Positions 1 to 7,729 of a stretch of 64,000 bases of DNA are shown piece after piece. The stretch comes from Dyadobacter beijingensis DSM 21582 (GTDB taxonomy: Bacteria; Bacteroidota; Bacteroidia; Cytophagales; Spirosomataceae). The position numbers were made by a program, and so were the translations under genes. The stretch is from the NCBI RefSeq assembly GCF_000382205.1, contig NZ_KB907791.1, forward strand, positions 372,001 to 436,000, read 5' to 3'. Each line of letters starts with the position of its first letter. The first letter of the stretch is position 1. The notes under the pieces were generated by a model. It saw only the letters and a list, made by a program, of their open reading frames with translations. It had not been told where the DNA came from and did no database searches.

Positions 1-817
1 TCACATACAGCACCTGATCTGCTTCGGCCTTCGCCTGGGCTGCTTTTTTTGTCTGATAATCGGCTGCGGCGTTGGCTGCCGCTGTGGCATCGGCGGCGTT
101 CATAGCCTGGTTGTTCCGGAAAAAGCTTTCGATCACCACTTCGTCCATCTCATACCTGAACATGAGCGTGGTGTTCAGGAACGGGAAATAAGCAGCGCCG
201 TATTTTTTCTGGTCTATCTGCATCGGAACGATGTTCCGGAAATCGTCGATTTCATCTTCGCTGTTCTTCACATCGAGCAGCGCGACGCGGTTGACAGCCT
301 TCGAGCAATGTTTGAGCGCTTCCTGCACGGCATTACTGTATTTGTCGCTGTCCGTGGCGTCCGGCATCACGAGTATGGTAATGTCTTTTGCCTTTTTCAA
401 GCCGTTGAACAATGTTTCGTCGTATACTTCGGTAGTCTTGTCGAAGGTGTAGGTGCCTATCGAATAAATGAAACAGGGCCCCCCGCCATTGGCATAATAC
501 AATTGCATGGCATAGTGCATCCGGTTTTTGAAATTTTCGCTTCTCGCCTTGACGGCCAGCACGCCGCCGATACCCGTATTGTCAACCACAGTCACCTTGA
601 TCTGCGCAGTGGAGGCCCCTCCGAACCAGTCTTCATACTCACGCATGCTACGGACGCGGGTGGGTTTTCTGAGGAGGGATTCGCCATTTTTCTCATGCTT
701 TTCCGTGTAGCCGATGAAGCACGGCACGGCACTTGGCACCAGCGCAATGGAAGGCGGAAGTGTGGGGACCTCTACCGTATAAACGCCAGGCATTCGGGTA
801 TCAACTAATGCTGCCAT
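1..817 (-). CDS. eCIS/phage-type tail sheath protein (partial)
   Basis: Leftward reading frame from the ATG at 817 that stays open to the window edge, so about 272 N-terminal residues are visible and the C-terminus is missing. The translation begins MAALVDTRMPGVYTVEVPTL and continues with a tail-sheath-like N-terminal region, including an EDWFGG stretch and a glycine-rich segment near AMQLYYANGGG. In this family sheath subunits polymerise around an inner tube and contract to drive it into a target cell. The upstream genes (DUF4255/Pvc16 protein and a conserved eCIS neighbour) favour an extracellular contractile injection system over a prophage. The start has no clear Shine-Dalgarno, which is normal for Bacteroidota. 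The sheath assignment is firm; the exact system subtype is inference. Confidence 0.85.
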   Translation of the reverse strand, partial: MAALVDTRMPGVYTVEVPTLPPSIALVPSAVPCFIGYTEKHEKNGESLLRKPTRVRSMREYEDWFGGASTAQIKVTVVDNTGIGGVLAVKARSENFKNRMHYAMQLYYANGGGPCFIYSIGTYTFDKTTEVYDETLFNGLKKAKDITILVMPDATDSDKYSNAVQEALKHCSKAVNRVALLDVKNSEDEIDDFRNIVPMQIDQKKYGAAYFPFLNTTLMFRYEMDEVVIESFFRNNQAMNAADATAAANAAADYQTKKAAQAKAEADQVLYV

Positions 818-845
818 AATAAATGGTATTTAAAAGGTTAATGAT

Positions 846-1907
846 TTAAATGTTGAAAAAAACAACAGCTTTATTGTCGATGATTTGCAAATCATTAAGG
901 AGTGGGACCGGCAATATTACTTCGTTTGCGCCTGCCTTTAATTTGACGGAAGCAGGCCTGTTTTCAAGCACAGGTAAAGGTGAAACTGATTCGACCACAT
1001 AGATCCTATCTGAACCGGTTTTCTTTAATTGGGCAACAACAATATCTATTTTGGACTCGGGTGGATCGGCTATTTCCAATTCAGAAAAGGCAATGTCACT
1101 TTCTGCGGAAATTGTATCAAGAATATGTTTTTTACCTCTTACAATAATAGGAATGTCGTAGTTGATTTGCTTGCTTTCTACGTCTGTAAAAATGTATTGA
1201 AACTTGAACAGCCTCCCGGGAATTTTGGCAGTATATAATGTTTTGAATGCAATATCATTTTGTAACCATATATCAATCAATGCAAAAAAAGGTGTGCTTT
1301 TGTATGCGTCGTCACTGGCTATTAATATGAGCGATGTTTCGCCTGCCGGAAGTGGTTGTTTGGTAATTCTGTATTTGCCGGGTTTTATAAAAGTTAATTC
1401 AATTCCTTCCGCTTTCGGATCGATATTTTCCGTGGTTACTGTGTTCCAGCCTGTACTGTCAAAAAAATCAATAACCAATTTAGATATTGCTCCTTTTCTT
1501 AATTCAAAGTTGAATTTCTGGGGTGTTATCCGGGGTAATATTTCATGTTGCGATAGATATTCGTCCTGCGTCAATGTATCCCTGAATGTCCCGTCGCTGT
1601 TCAGATTGGTCAAATGAAATTGCCGGATGCCGCCTGTGTCAAATAGATTGTATATGGCTGAATTAGTGAGGGAGGCCATAAATGAAAAGCAAACCGGCTC
1701 CGTAAAAGGAACTTCGGGCACTCCGGCGCTGATCTGCTGGAAAATATGCGTTTTCCCCAGGGTATTTTTGACCAGCAAACCGTGATCTTCTAACGCTTGG
1801 ATAGTATCCCCGGTGGGCGTCAGGCGAATGTCCGTGCAAATGCCTTCACTGTAAAAGTGATGTTCGAAGACGATTGAGCACCGAATATCATAGAGAATCT
1901 CCAGCAT
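846..1907 (-). CDS. Conserved eCIS-cluster protein of unknown function
   Basis: 353-residue protein between the DUF4255 gene (9 bp upstream) and the tail sheath gene (28 bp downstream), apparently one transcript. The N-terminus carries a pattern I associate with a protein family found only in contractile-injection clusters: a short RIEHxFY-like stretch (here VFEHHFYSEG), then ICTDIRLTPTGDT and a helical segment. The remainder looks beta-rich with no catalytic motif, signal peptide or membrane span. It could be a structural or assembly factor of the particle. That role is inferred from position only. Confidence 0.7.
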   Translation of the reverse strand: MLEILYDIRCSIVFEHHFYSEGICTDIRLTPTGDTIQALEDHGLLVKNTLGKTHIFQQISAGVPEVPFTEPVCFSFMASLTNSAIYNLFDTGGIRQFHLTNLNSDGTFRDTLTQDEYLSQHEILPRITPQKFNFELRKGAISKLVIDFFDSTGWNTVTTENIDPKAEGIELTFIKPGKYRITKQPLPAGETSLILIASDDAYKSTPFFALIDIWLQNDIAFKTLYTAKIPGRLFKFQYIFTDVESKQINYDIPIIVRGKKHILDTISAESDIAFSELEIADPPESKIDIVVAQLKKTGSDRIYVVESVSPLPVLENRPASVKLKAGANEVILPVPLLNDLQIIDNKAVVFFNI

Positions 1908-1916
1908 GGCAAAAGG

Positions 1917-2483
1917 TTATTTTAAATGCTCATTGCTTTGAATATGCGTGACTAATCCAGCACCATTGAGCGGCGATCCCTGGATGAAGATCAACCGTGC
2001 CTTGTAAACCACCGAAGGCTTTGCAGCCCCTCCCAAAACCGTCCAGAGGTTATGCAGGCTTTCGAAACCGATGTTATGCAGCGTAAAATTCAGGTTGTAG
2101 GTGTCGCCCGACGGGTCCGAGAAACTGATCCGGGTATTGGCCTGGAAAAATGAAAGGACATATCCCAAATGTTTGAGGGCCTCTTCATAGTCGTCGAAAT
2201 TGGCAGAAAAGAGGAGGTATAAATTAAGGAACAATGTCGGTTTCTGGCTGAAAGAAATTGCGTCCTCCTGGCGTGTCGGATAGTTATTTTTAAGACTGCT
2301 TTCTTCTTCAACACTCACTAATGTCAGTACCAGATTATTTTGAATCGTATCTCCGCCTCCGGGTGTATCTCTTTCTTTTTCATGCTTTGCAATATCGCCA
2401 AGCACCAGTCCTTTTCCTCCGTTTGCAACAATTTGCGAACTATTGAATCGAATCGCAATATCTTTTAGAACGGGATGTAACAT
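1917..2483 (-). CDS. DUF4255 / Pvc16-type eCIS protein
   Basis: 188-residue protein with the DUF4255 (Pvc16 N-terminal) signature: IQNNLVLTLVSVEEE, then LFLNLYLLFSANF, EALKHLGYVLSFFQ and, near the end, NLWTVLGGAAKPSVVYKARL. The family is a hallmark of extracellular contractile injection systems and is thought to act at the tail terminus (homologous to Afp16/Pvc16, the length and cap protein). I chose the ATG at 2483 (MLHPVLKDIA), because this is where family members begin; the frame is open further upstream to 2561 but that extension looks unrelated. It is the first gene of the leftward eCIS operon. Confidence 0.85.
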   Translation of the reverse strand: MLHPVLKDIAIRFNSSQIVANGGKGLVLGDIAKHEKERDTPGGGDTIQNNLVLTLVSVEEESSLKNNYPTRQEDAISFSQKPTLFLNLYLLFSANFDDYEEALKHLGYVLSFFQANTRISFSDPSGDTYNLNFTLHNIGFESLHNLWTVLGGAAKPSVVYKARLIFIQGSPLNGAGLVTHIQSNEHLK

Positions 2484-3371
2484 GGCATTTACGTTAAGTT
2501 TGAATAATAAATATCCAGCTCCGGCTGGTAAATGGCGGACATGTTTGCGCGAATAAATCAAAGAAGAATTATAAATACTTTAAAAGTCTAATTTGTAAAT
2601 TAAATTAAGATGGATGGTGGTCAAATAATTTGAAAATGAACCTTAAATAGTTTGATAGGTTTTCGAAATAACTTGCAAAGAACTATACGCAATCTTGACC
2701 TTATTATTGGATGTGCGGGTTGGATATCGAACGCCAGGAAGAAGAATACGAAGCTACATGAATGTGTGCAATAGCATCAGAACAAATGTATAATAAATGG
2801 TAATAAATTAATGTTTAACTTATTAACCGGCGAAGGCCGGGCAGAGGTGGAGATGTATCCATTTGCCGGGAACCAAATCCCCGCCGGGATTCGGGATGGC
2901 TCGGCTTCTGAAAATCAATACTCCATTTGATCAGGGCCACAGAAAAAACACCGTTGTAAGCCTGGTCGCCAGGGAGTTTTTCTAATTGTTCCCCGGCCGC
3001 CCAAGGCATGTCTGTAGTTCGGTGCGTTACCGCCGGTCCTTCGGCTTTGTTAGCTACGCTGGGCTTACGCAAGAAATATCCGGATCTTTTAAGTAGTTAC
3101 ATCGGCCAGCTTGCAGCGCATGAGAACGCTTCGTCGTTCTTTGTGCAACCAGGTTATTAGGTTGATAACCAATTGTTTTGCGTATGACTATGGTCATAAT
3201 TTTGCAATGTGGTAACGAGCAACTTTGCGTAGTAACAATCAGATGAAAACATGCTGCGCTTTCTGCTTTTTGCCTTTTGATGCTTCATGGTGCTACTCAT
3301 CTGGCGGGCGTCATTACCCCGCACCGCTGATCAAGGCGATCATTTAGAACTAACTATTACTTAGGAAAACC
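2484..3371. other. Intergenic region between eCIS operon and SDR gene
   Basis: AT-rich from 2560 to 2815, probably holding the leftward eCIS promoter, though I see no clean TAnnTTTG box. From 2815 to 3072 the minus strand has an 85-codon open frame (MRKPSVANKAEG...) that matches no family I recognise and has an unusual composition rich in Pro, Arg and Gly; it is probably non-coding or a remnant. From 3153 to 3169 there is a short inverted repeat, GGTTAT-N7-ATAACC, just ahead of a promoter-like sequence for the rightward SDR gene. Confidence 0.4.
3177..3204 (+). promoter_or_regulatory. Bacteroidota-type promoter candidate for SDR gene
   Basis: TTTG at 3177-3180 and TAATTTTG (TAnnTTTG consensus) at 3197-3204, separated by 16 bp. 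A start near 3211 would give a leader of about 160 nt before the ATG at 3372. An inverted repeat GGTTAT-N7-ATAACC lies immediately upstream and could bind a regulator. Confidence 0.4.
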
Positions 3372-4121
3372 ATGAAAATCTTACAAGACAAGGTGGCCAT
3401 CGTTACCGGCGCGGGCTCAGGTATCGGGCGCAGCGTAGCGCTTGCTTATGCGCGGGAAGGCGCAAAAGTTGTTGTTTCCGACATGGACGAAGATTCAGGC
3501 CGGCATACCGTCCGGCTGATCACAAACGAAGGAGGTGAAAGCTTTTTTGTCAAATGTGACGTTTCCTCCCCCGAGGAGAATGAGGCGCTCGTCTGGGCGG
3601 CGATTGACAAATACGGCGCGCTGCACATTGCTTGTAATAACGCAGGGATAGGCGGCGCAATGGCGCCAACGGGTATGTACCCGGTCGAAGCCTGGGACAA
3701 AGTGATCGCTGTAAATCTTTCGGGCGTATTCTACGGTGTGCGCTACCAGATTCCGGCTATGCTGAATTCGGGCGGAGGAGTTATCGTAAACATGTCCTCC
3801 ATTTTGGGAAGCGTGGGATTTGCCAACAGTCTGGCATATGTGGCTGCCAAGCACGGCTTGCTCGGGCTGACCAAAAACATCGCGCTTGAATACGGCGAGA
3901 AAGGAATAAGGGCTAATGCAGTCGGCCCGGCATTTATCAAAACGCCGCTGCTGAAAGACCTGGACGAAGCAACGATGCAATGGCTGGTCGGCCGGCATCC
4001 GATCGGGCGAATGGGCGAGCCCGAGGAAGTGGCCGAACTGGTGCTTTGGCTCAGCAGTCCGAAGGCTTCATTTGTCACAGGCGCCTATTACCCGGTTGAC
4101 GGTGGTTATCTGGCGCAATAG
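3372..4121 (+). CDS. SDR family NAD(P)-dependent oxidoreductase
   Basis: 249-residue classical short-chain dehydrogenase/reductase. Visible are the nucleotide-binding motif TGAGSGIG at 12-19, an acidic residue D37 after the second strand (suggests NAD rather than NADP), NNAG at 89-92, the catalytic Ser near 143, and YxxxK (Y156, K160), followed by the late PVDGGY motif. Length is normal. Substrate cannot be told; the family includes glucose 1-dehydrogenase-like and 3-oxoacyl reductase-like enzymes. It stands alone, convergent with the CoA-transferase gene, with a promoter candidate upstream. Confidence 0.92.
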   Translation: MKILQDKVAIVTGAGSGIGRSVALAYAREGAKVVVSDMDEDSGRHTVRLITNEGGESFFVKCDVSSPEENEALVWAAIDKYGALHIACNNAGIGGAMAPTGMYPVEAWDKVIAVNLSGVFYGVRYQIPAMLNSGGGVIVNMSSILGSVGFANSLAYVAAKHGLLGLTKNIALEYGEKGIRANAVGPAFIKTPLLKDLDEATMQWLVGRHPIGRMGEPEEVAELVLWLSSPKASFVTGAYYPVDGGYLAQ

Positions 4122-4205
4122 CAGGGCAGCCGGATCACCAATAATCTGACCTATCCCCGCCAGGTAAGTCATTGACTTAGGAAAAATTCCTTCTGGCTCG
4201 CCCGG

Positions 4206-5807
4206 CTAAGCTGGTCGGTCGGGCGCGAGCGGTTTTGCAGCGAAGGGTGGTTTGAGATCGCTTAACGAAAAATTCCGGTGAGCCTCGACCGGGTCAGCGA
4301 GGCCAGATAGAATGCGGGTTTTCATCGAACCGGTTGCCGTCAGGTTGGCATGCAGCCGGAACGCTTCTTCCAGCAGGTGAGGGGTGTGGCCACCGCGCCG
4401 ACAGGCACGCAGGAAATAACCGGAGAGGTCGTCGTAGTAATCGGGATGGACGCAATTTCTGAGAATGGCCTGTGCTTTTTGCCTTGGGTCGAGTCCTCTC
4501 AGATCGGCAAGGCCCTGTTCGGTAACGATCACATCCACGTCGTGCTCGGAGTGGTCTACATGGGTAACCATCGGTACTATACGTGATATGTTGCCGCCTC
4601 TGGTCACCGATTCGGTCACGAAAATGCTCATGTAGCTGTTTTGGGCAAAATCGGCAGAGCCGCCGATACCGTTGACGATGTGGCTACCGGAGATATGCGA
4701 AGAATTGACATTGCCATAAATATCGCATTCCAGGGCCGTGTTAATGGCGATAACGCCCAGCCGCTGGATCACCTCGGCCGCATTGGTAATGTCTTGCGGA
4801 CGGAGCAGGATCTTATGACGGTAACGGTCGAGGTCGGCGAATACGCGTTGGTAGCATGCCTCGGACAACGTCATCGAGCTTCCGGATGCGAAATCCATCT
4901 TCCCGTTCTCAATCAGCTTGAAAGTGCTATCCTGCAATACCTCCGAGTACATGCTCAGATGCTCAAAGTCGCCTTCCGCGAGCCCGCCCAGCACGGCATC
5001 CGCAATTTTCCCGATCCCGGCCTGCAAGGGCCTTAGCGAGCGTGTCAGGCGCCCGGCAGCTATTTCCTGCTCAAAGAAATGCAGCAAATGCCCTGCAATA
5101 GCCTCGGCGGCGGCATTGCCCTCGGTAGTTTCGGCCGGGCAGTCCTTCTGGTTGGTAAAAACGATGGCTGCAATCCTGGACGGATCGCAGGCAATGACCT
5201 GCTGGCCGATGCGCTGCCATACCTCGGTAATCGGTAGTATAGCCCGGCCGGTGGGGTCCTCTGGCAGAAATACATCGTGAATACCCCGGATCCCGACAGG
5301 CACCGCCTCGTTGATCTCGATGATTACCTGACGGGCCTGCTGGACAAAGATTGCCGAATTGCCCAGCGAAGTGGTGGGCACAATGCCGCCGTCGGCTTCG
5401 ATCGCCGCGGCCTCGATGATGGCGATATCGATCGGTGGCAGAAACCCATTGCGGATATGGGCCGCTGTTTCGCTCAGGTTTTCATCGATATAGCAGAGCT
5501 TACCCTCATTGATGATCGTCCGCATCACAGGATCGGACTGGAATGGTAGCCGCATGGCGACTGCGCCGGCCGTAGCCAGCGCGCCATCGGTCCCTTGCCC
5601 CAGTGAAGCCCCGGTCATCAGCGTAATGCGGGTGTGGTCTTGCTCAGCCTTTTCTGCCAGCGCGGCCAGTACCGCTTTGCTGTCACCTGAGCGCGTAAAC
5701 CCGCTGGCGCCGACGACCATGCCGTCACCGATGAGCGAGGCGGCCTGGCCGGCCGACATGATTCTGGACGTCAGGGCTGTATGTTTAATTCTGGATATAT
5801 CGGACAT
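4206..5807 (-). CDS. Acetyl-CoA hydrolase / succinyl-CoA:acetate CoA-transferase family
   Basis: 533-residue class I CoA-transferase. The catalytic glutamate is in MYSEVLQDS (E289), preceded by LQAGIGKIADAV (about 262-272), and followed by the conserved NGIGGSADFAQNSY stretch near 379-392. Family members move CoA between succinate and acetate or propionate, or hydrolyse acetyl-CoA; in the cytoplasm this links acetate metabolism to the TCA cycle. It is the last gene of a leftward group with a UspA-like protein and a possible very small membrane protein, suggesting expression under energy stress. Length and motifs are intact. Which acyl-CoA is used cannot be decided here. Confidence 0.92.
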   Translation of the reverse strand: MSDISRIKHTALTSRIMSAGQAASLIGDGMVVGASGFTRSGDSKAVLAALAEKAEQDHTRITLMTGASLGQGTDGALATAGAVAMRLPFQSDPVMRTIINEGKLCYIDENLSETAAHIRNGFLPPIDIAIIEAAAIEADGGIVPTTSLGNSAIFVQQARQVIIEINEAVPVGIRGIHDVFLPEDPTGRAILPITEVWQRIGQQVIACDPSRIAAIVFTNQKDCPAETTEGNAAAEAIAGHLLHFFEQEIAAGRLTRSLRPLQAGIGKIADAVLGGLAEGDFEHLSMYSEVLQDSTFKLIENGKMDFASGSSMTLSEACYQRVFADLDRYRHKILLRPQDITNAAEVIQRLGVIAINTALECDIYGNVNSSHISGSHIVNGIGGSADFAQNSYMSIFVTESVTRGGNISRIVPMVTHVDHSEHDVDVIVTEQGLADLRGLDPRQKAQAILRNCVHPDYYDDLSGYFLRACRRGGHTPHLLEEAFRLHANLTATGSMKTRILSGLADPVEAHRNFSLSDLKPPFAAKPLAPDRPA

Positions 5808-5851
5808 GGTGTTTGTTTTTTAGTTTGGCCGGTTCCGGATTCGTGGAGCAT

Positions 5852-5935
5852 TCATGCCATGAAGATGGCCAGCACGTTGCAGATCAGATAAAAGCCCCAG
5901 GAGACCATGTCAAAGAATCTGAGTGAATCCATCAT
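5852..5935 (-). CDS. Possible 27-residue single-span membrane protein
   Basis: Short frame MMDSLRFFDMVSWGFYLICNV... ending LAIFMA then TGA, sitting in the 168-bp gap between the UspA-like gene and the CoA-transferase gene, same strand. About 18 consecutive residues are hydrophobic or aromatic, enough for one membrane helix, with a short charged N-terminus. It resembles in size and form small membrane accessory proteins (KdpF- or CydX-like) but shows no clear identity to any. No strong Shine-Dalgarno is present, as usual in this phylum. Real expression is uncertain; the position inside an operon and the clean helix are the only support. Confidence 0.4.
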   Translation of the reverse strand: MMDSLRFFDMVSWGFYLICNVLAIFMA

Positions 5936-5975
5936 GCTGGCTTAGTTTAGGATAGTTATGCATTCAATTTTGGAT

Positions 5976-6821
5976 TCAGGCATGTTCGGAAAGTCTGCAG
6001 GTCCAGACGGCTTCACGGGTGTGGTTGATCACATTTTCGGCCACACTTCCCAGCATGAGGTGGGTCAAGCCTGTGTAGCCGTGTGTACCCATGGCGATCA
6101 TCGAGCCTGGGATGCGGGTGGCAAATTTGAGCACGCCTTTTTCCTCGCTAGACGCATGGGTAACATGAACGCTATACTCGGAAAGGTCATAATATGTGGC
6201 CAGATCGCCGAGCATACCGCTCAACGTCTTGTCAGTTTCTTTGGTATCGGGCGTTTTCACGTAAAGCAGGTGAAGGTGCGCGCTGAAAAATGATTGCAAT
6301 GCCCGGATCTGCCATATAAAGCGGTGCTGGTCCAGATCGATGGTTGTGGGGAAAATAATATTTTGTATCTGGCTGATTTTTTGGCCCCTATGGATGGAAA
6401 TGACAGGTACCGGGGCAGTCCTGACGACTTTTTCCGTATTCGAACCCATCATCACCTCGGCGATCCCGTTGCTTCCGTTTGTCCCCATCACCACCAGGTC
6501 AGCTTCTGTCTCGTGTATGGTCTTGATCACTATTTGGTGCAGCAACCCCTGTTCAACACGAAAGCCGGGTTCTATGCTTGTTTTCAGCTCGACTTTGACC
6601 CGGGCGAAATGCTGAGTTGCCTCGCGGCTCAATTCTGAGAGTATCGAGGCGGAGCTGATAGGATACCCGTTCGGGTCCAGGCTTTCCAGGTAAACCGGCG
6701 CGATATTCACCACATGCAGCGCGGTTGCCTGGCCCTGCGCTGCTTCCGCCAGCTCGATAGCGAACCTCAGCGCGGACATGGAAAGTGCAGAGAAGTCAAA
6801 AGGGACAAGTATCTTTTTCAT
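5976..6821 (-). CDS. Tandem-domain universal stress protein (UspA family)
   Basis: 281-residue protein with two Usp domains. The first (about 1-147) begins MKKILVPFDFS and ends with the ATP-binding motif MGTNGSNG-9 residues-GS. The second (about 150-281) ends with a similar MGTHGYTG-9 residues-GS motif. Both suggest nucleotide binding. UspA proteins are cytoplasmic and accumulate under starvation or stress. It is the first gene of a leftward group with the CoA-transferase gene. Intact and typical of two-domain Bacteroidota members. Confidence 0.92.
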   Translation of the reverse strand: MKKILVPFDFSALSMSALRFAIELAEAAQGQATALHVVNIAPVYLESLDPNGYPISSASILSELSREATQHFARVKVELKTSIEPGFRVEQGLLHQIVIKTIHETEADLVVMGTNGSNGIAEVMMGSNTEKVVRTAPVPVISIHRGQKISQIQNIIFPTTIDLDQHRFIWQIRALQSFFSAHLHLLYVKTPDTKETDKTLSGMLGDLATYYDLSEYSVHVTHASSEEKGVLKFATRIPGSMIAMGTHGYTGLTHLMLGSVAENVINHTREAVWTCRLSEHA

Positions 6822-6970
6822 GTGCTGCCTGCTTAGGTTGAAATGGTCGTTAAAGCGGTTGCAAGTTATTGACTAACAGTAAGCTGAAAGATGATCAAAC
6901 ATACCCGGTGAGCTGACTTTGGTCATGTCTGCGGGTTTTGCTGCAAGAGCCATCAATGACCAGAAAGGTT

Positions 6971-7004
6971 CGAGGGTGTCCCGATGAATACCGGGACATC
7001 CTCG
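6971..7004. promoter_or_regulatory. Strong hairpin between usp and hsp20
   Basis: Inverted repeat: left arm CGAGGGTGTCCCG (6971-6983), 8-nt loop, right arm CGGGACATCCTCG (6992-7004). It gives a 13-bp stem with a single G-U wobble. There is no T-run on either side, so it is not a standard terminator. It lies about 200 bp upstream of hsp20 in a 380-bp divergent intergenic region with no convincing gene. It may be a protein-binding site or leader RNA structure. Confidence 0.45.
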
Positions 7005-7188
7005 GTTTGGTTAGCGAGGATTGTAAACATTTTGTCAGTTTGCTGCAGTGTAAAACTGTCAGAAAAAATATCATAACCCTGAAAAAATTTCAGGCAAATC
7101 CAGATTGGTATACGGTTTGAAATAAGCGTAACCGGTCAGACGGTAGTGGCTGGCCACAAGTTCACTATTTCATTGTTTAACTTTTAAA

Positions 7189-7195
7189 AAGGAGG
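7189..7195 (+). promoter_or_regulatory. Unusually strong ribosome binding site of hsp20
   Basis: AAGGAGG at 7189-7195, 6 nt before the ATG at 7202. A near-perfect Shine-Dalgarno is uncommon in Bacteroidota and fixes this start over the in-frame TTG at 7196. Confidence 0.75.
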
Positions 7196-7201
7196 TTGAT
7201 T

Positions 7202-7651
7202 ATGTCACTCATCAAAAGGAACGGGCTATTGCCCCAAACATTCCCAGCGCTGTTCGACGATTTCTTTGGCCGCGAACTTTTTAACTGGGGCAACAATAAT
7301 TACTCAGCTACCAGCACAACGGTGCCTTCGGTAAACATCCGTGAGACCGGCGACAATTTCGAGGTCGAGATGGCCGCGCCGGGCATGACCAAAAACGACT
7401 TCAAGGTGGAGCTGGACGGAAACACGCTCACGATCAGCTCTCAGAAAGAGCAGCGGCAAGAGTCAGATCAGGATGGATACAGCCGCAGGGAATTCAGCTA
7501 CCAGTCTTTCCAAAGAAGTTTCGTTCTTCCCAAAGACGTGGTCGATGTTGAGCACATTGCGGCAAAATATGAAAACGGCTTACTCCACCTGACGATTCCC
7601 AAACAGGAGCAAGCCAAACAAAAAGCCCCGAGGCTGATTGAGATAGCTTAA
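7202..7651 (+). CDS. Hsp20/alpha-crystallin small heat shock protein
   Basis: 149-residue ATP-independent holdase chaperone. The N-terminal arm (1-40) carries FDDFFGRELF. The alpha-crystallin domain spans about 43-140 with VNIRETGDNFEVEMAAPGM and ELDGNTLTISS. The tail ends in a LIEI motif of the I/L-x-I type used for oligomer contacts. Cytoplasmic, binds unfolding proteins. A strong Shine-Dalgarno fixes the start, and a perfect hairpin with T-run follows the stop directly, so this is a monocistronic, probably highly expressed gene. Confidence 0.93.
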   Translation: MSLIKRNGLLPQTFPALFDDFFGRELFNWGNNNYSATSTTVPSVNIRETGDNFEVEMAAPGMTKNDFKVELDGNTLTISSQKEQRQESDQDGYSRREFSYQSFQRSFVLPKDVVDVEHIAAKYENGLLHLTIPKQEQAKQKAPRLIEIA

Positions 7652-7692
7652 AAAAAAAAGAGGGCCTGCTTATTGCAGGCCCTCTTTTTTTT
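7652..7692 (+). terminator. Rho-independent terminator of hsp20
   Basis: Perfect 10-bp stem GAGGGCCTGC (7660-7669), loop TTATT, GCAGGCCCTC (7675-7684), then a run of eight or more T. The A-run on the left means it could also act on the opposite strand. Confidence 0.93.
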
Positions 7693-7729
7693 AATTCCTT
7701 GCTGGCCAATACTTTTTATCCCTGATATC

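Noticed and set aside
9..808. Several plus-strand open frames over the first 800 bp
   Set aside because: They are antisense to the tail sheath reading frame, which has a clear family match.
2815..3072. 85-codon open frame on the minus strand
   Set aside because: No family match or domain, odd Pro/Arg/Gly-rich composition and no ribosome-binding context; not strong enough to call a gene.
6938..7120. 60-codon frame upstream of hsp20
   Set aside because: It spans the hairpin at 6971-7004 and has no recognisable features; most likely non-coding.
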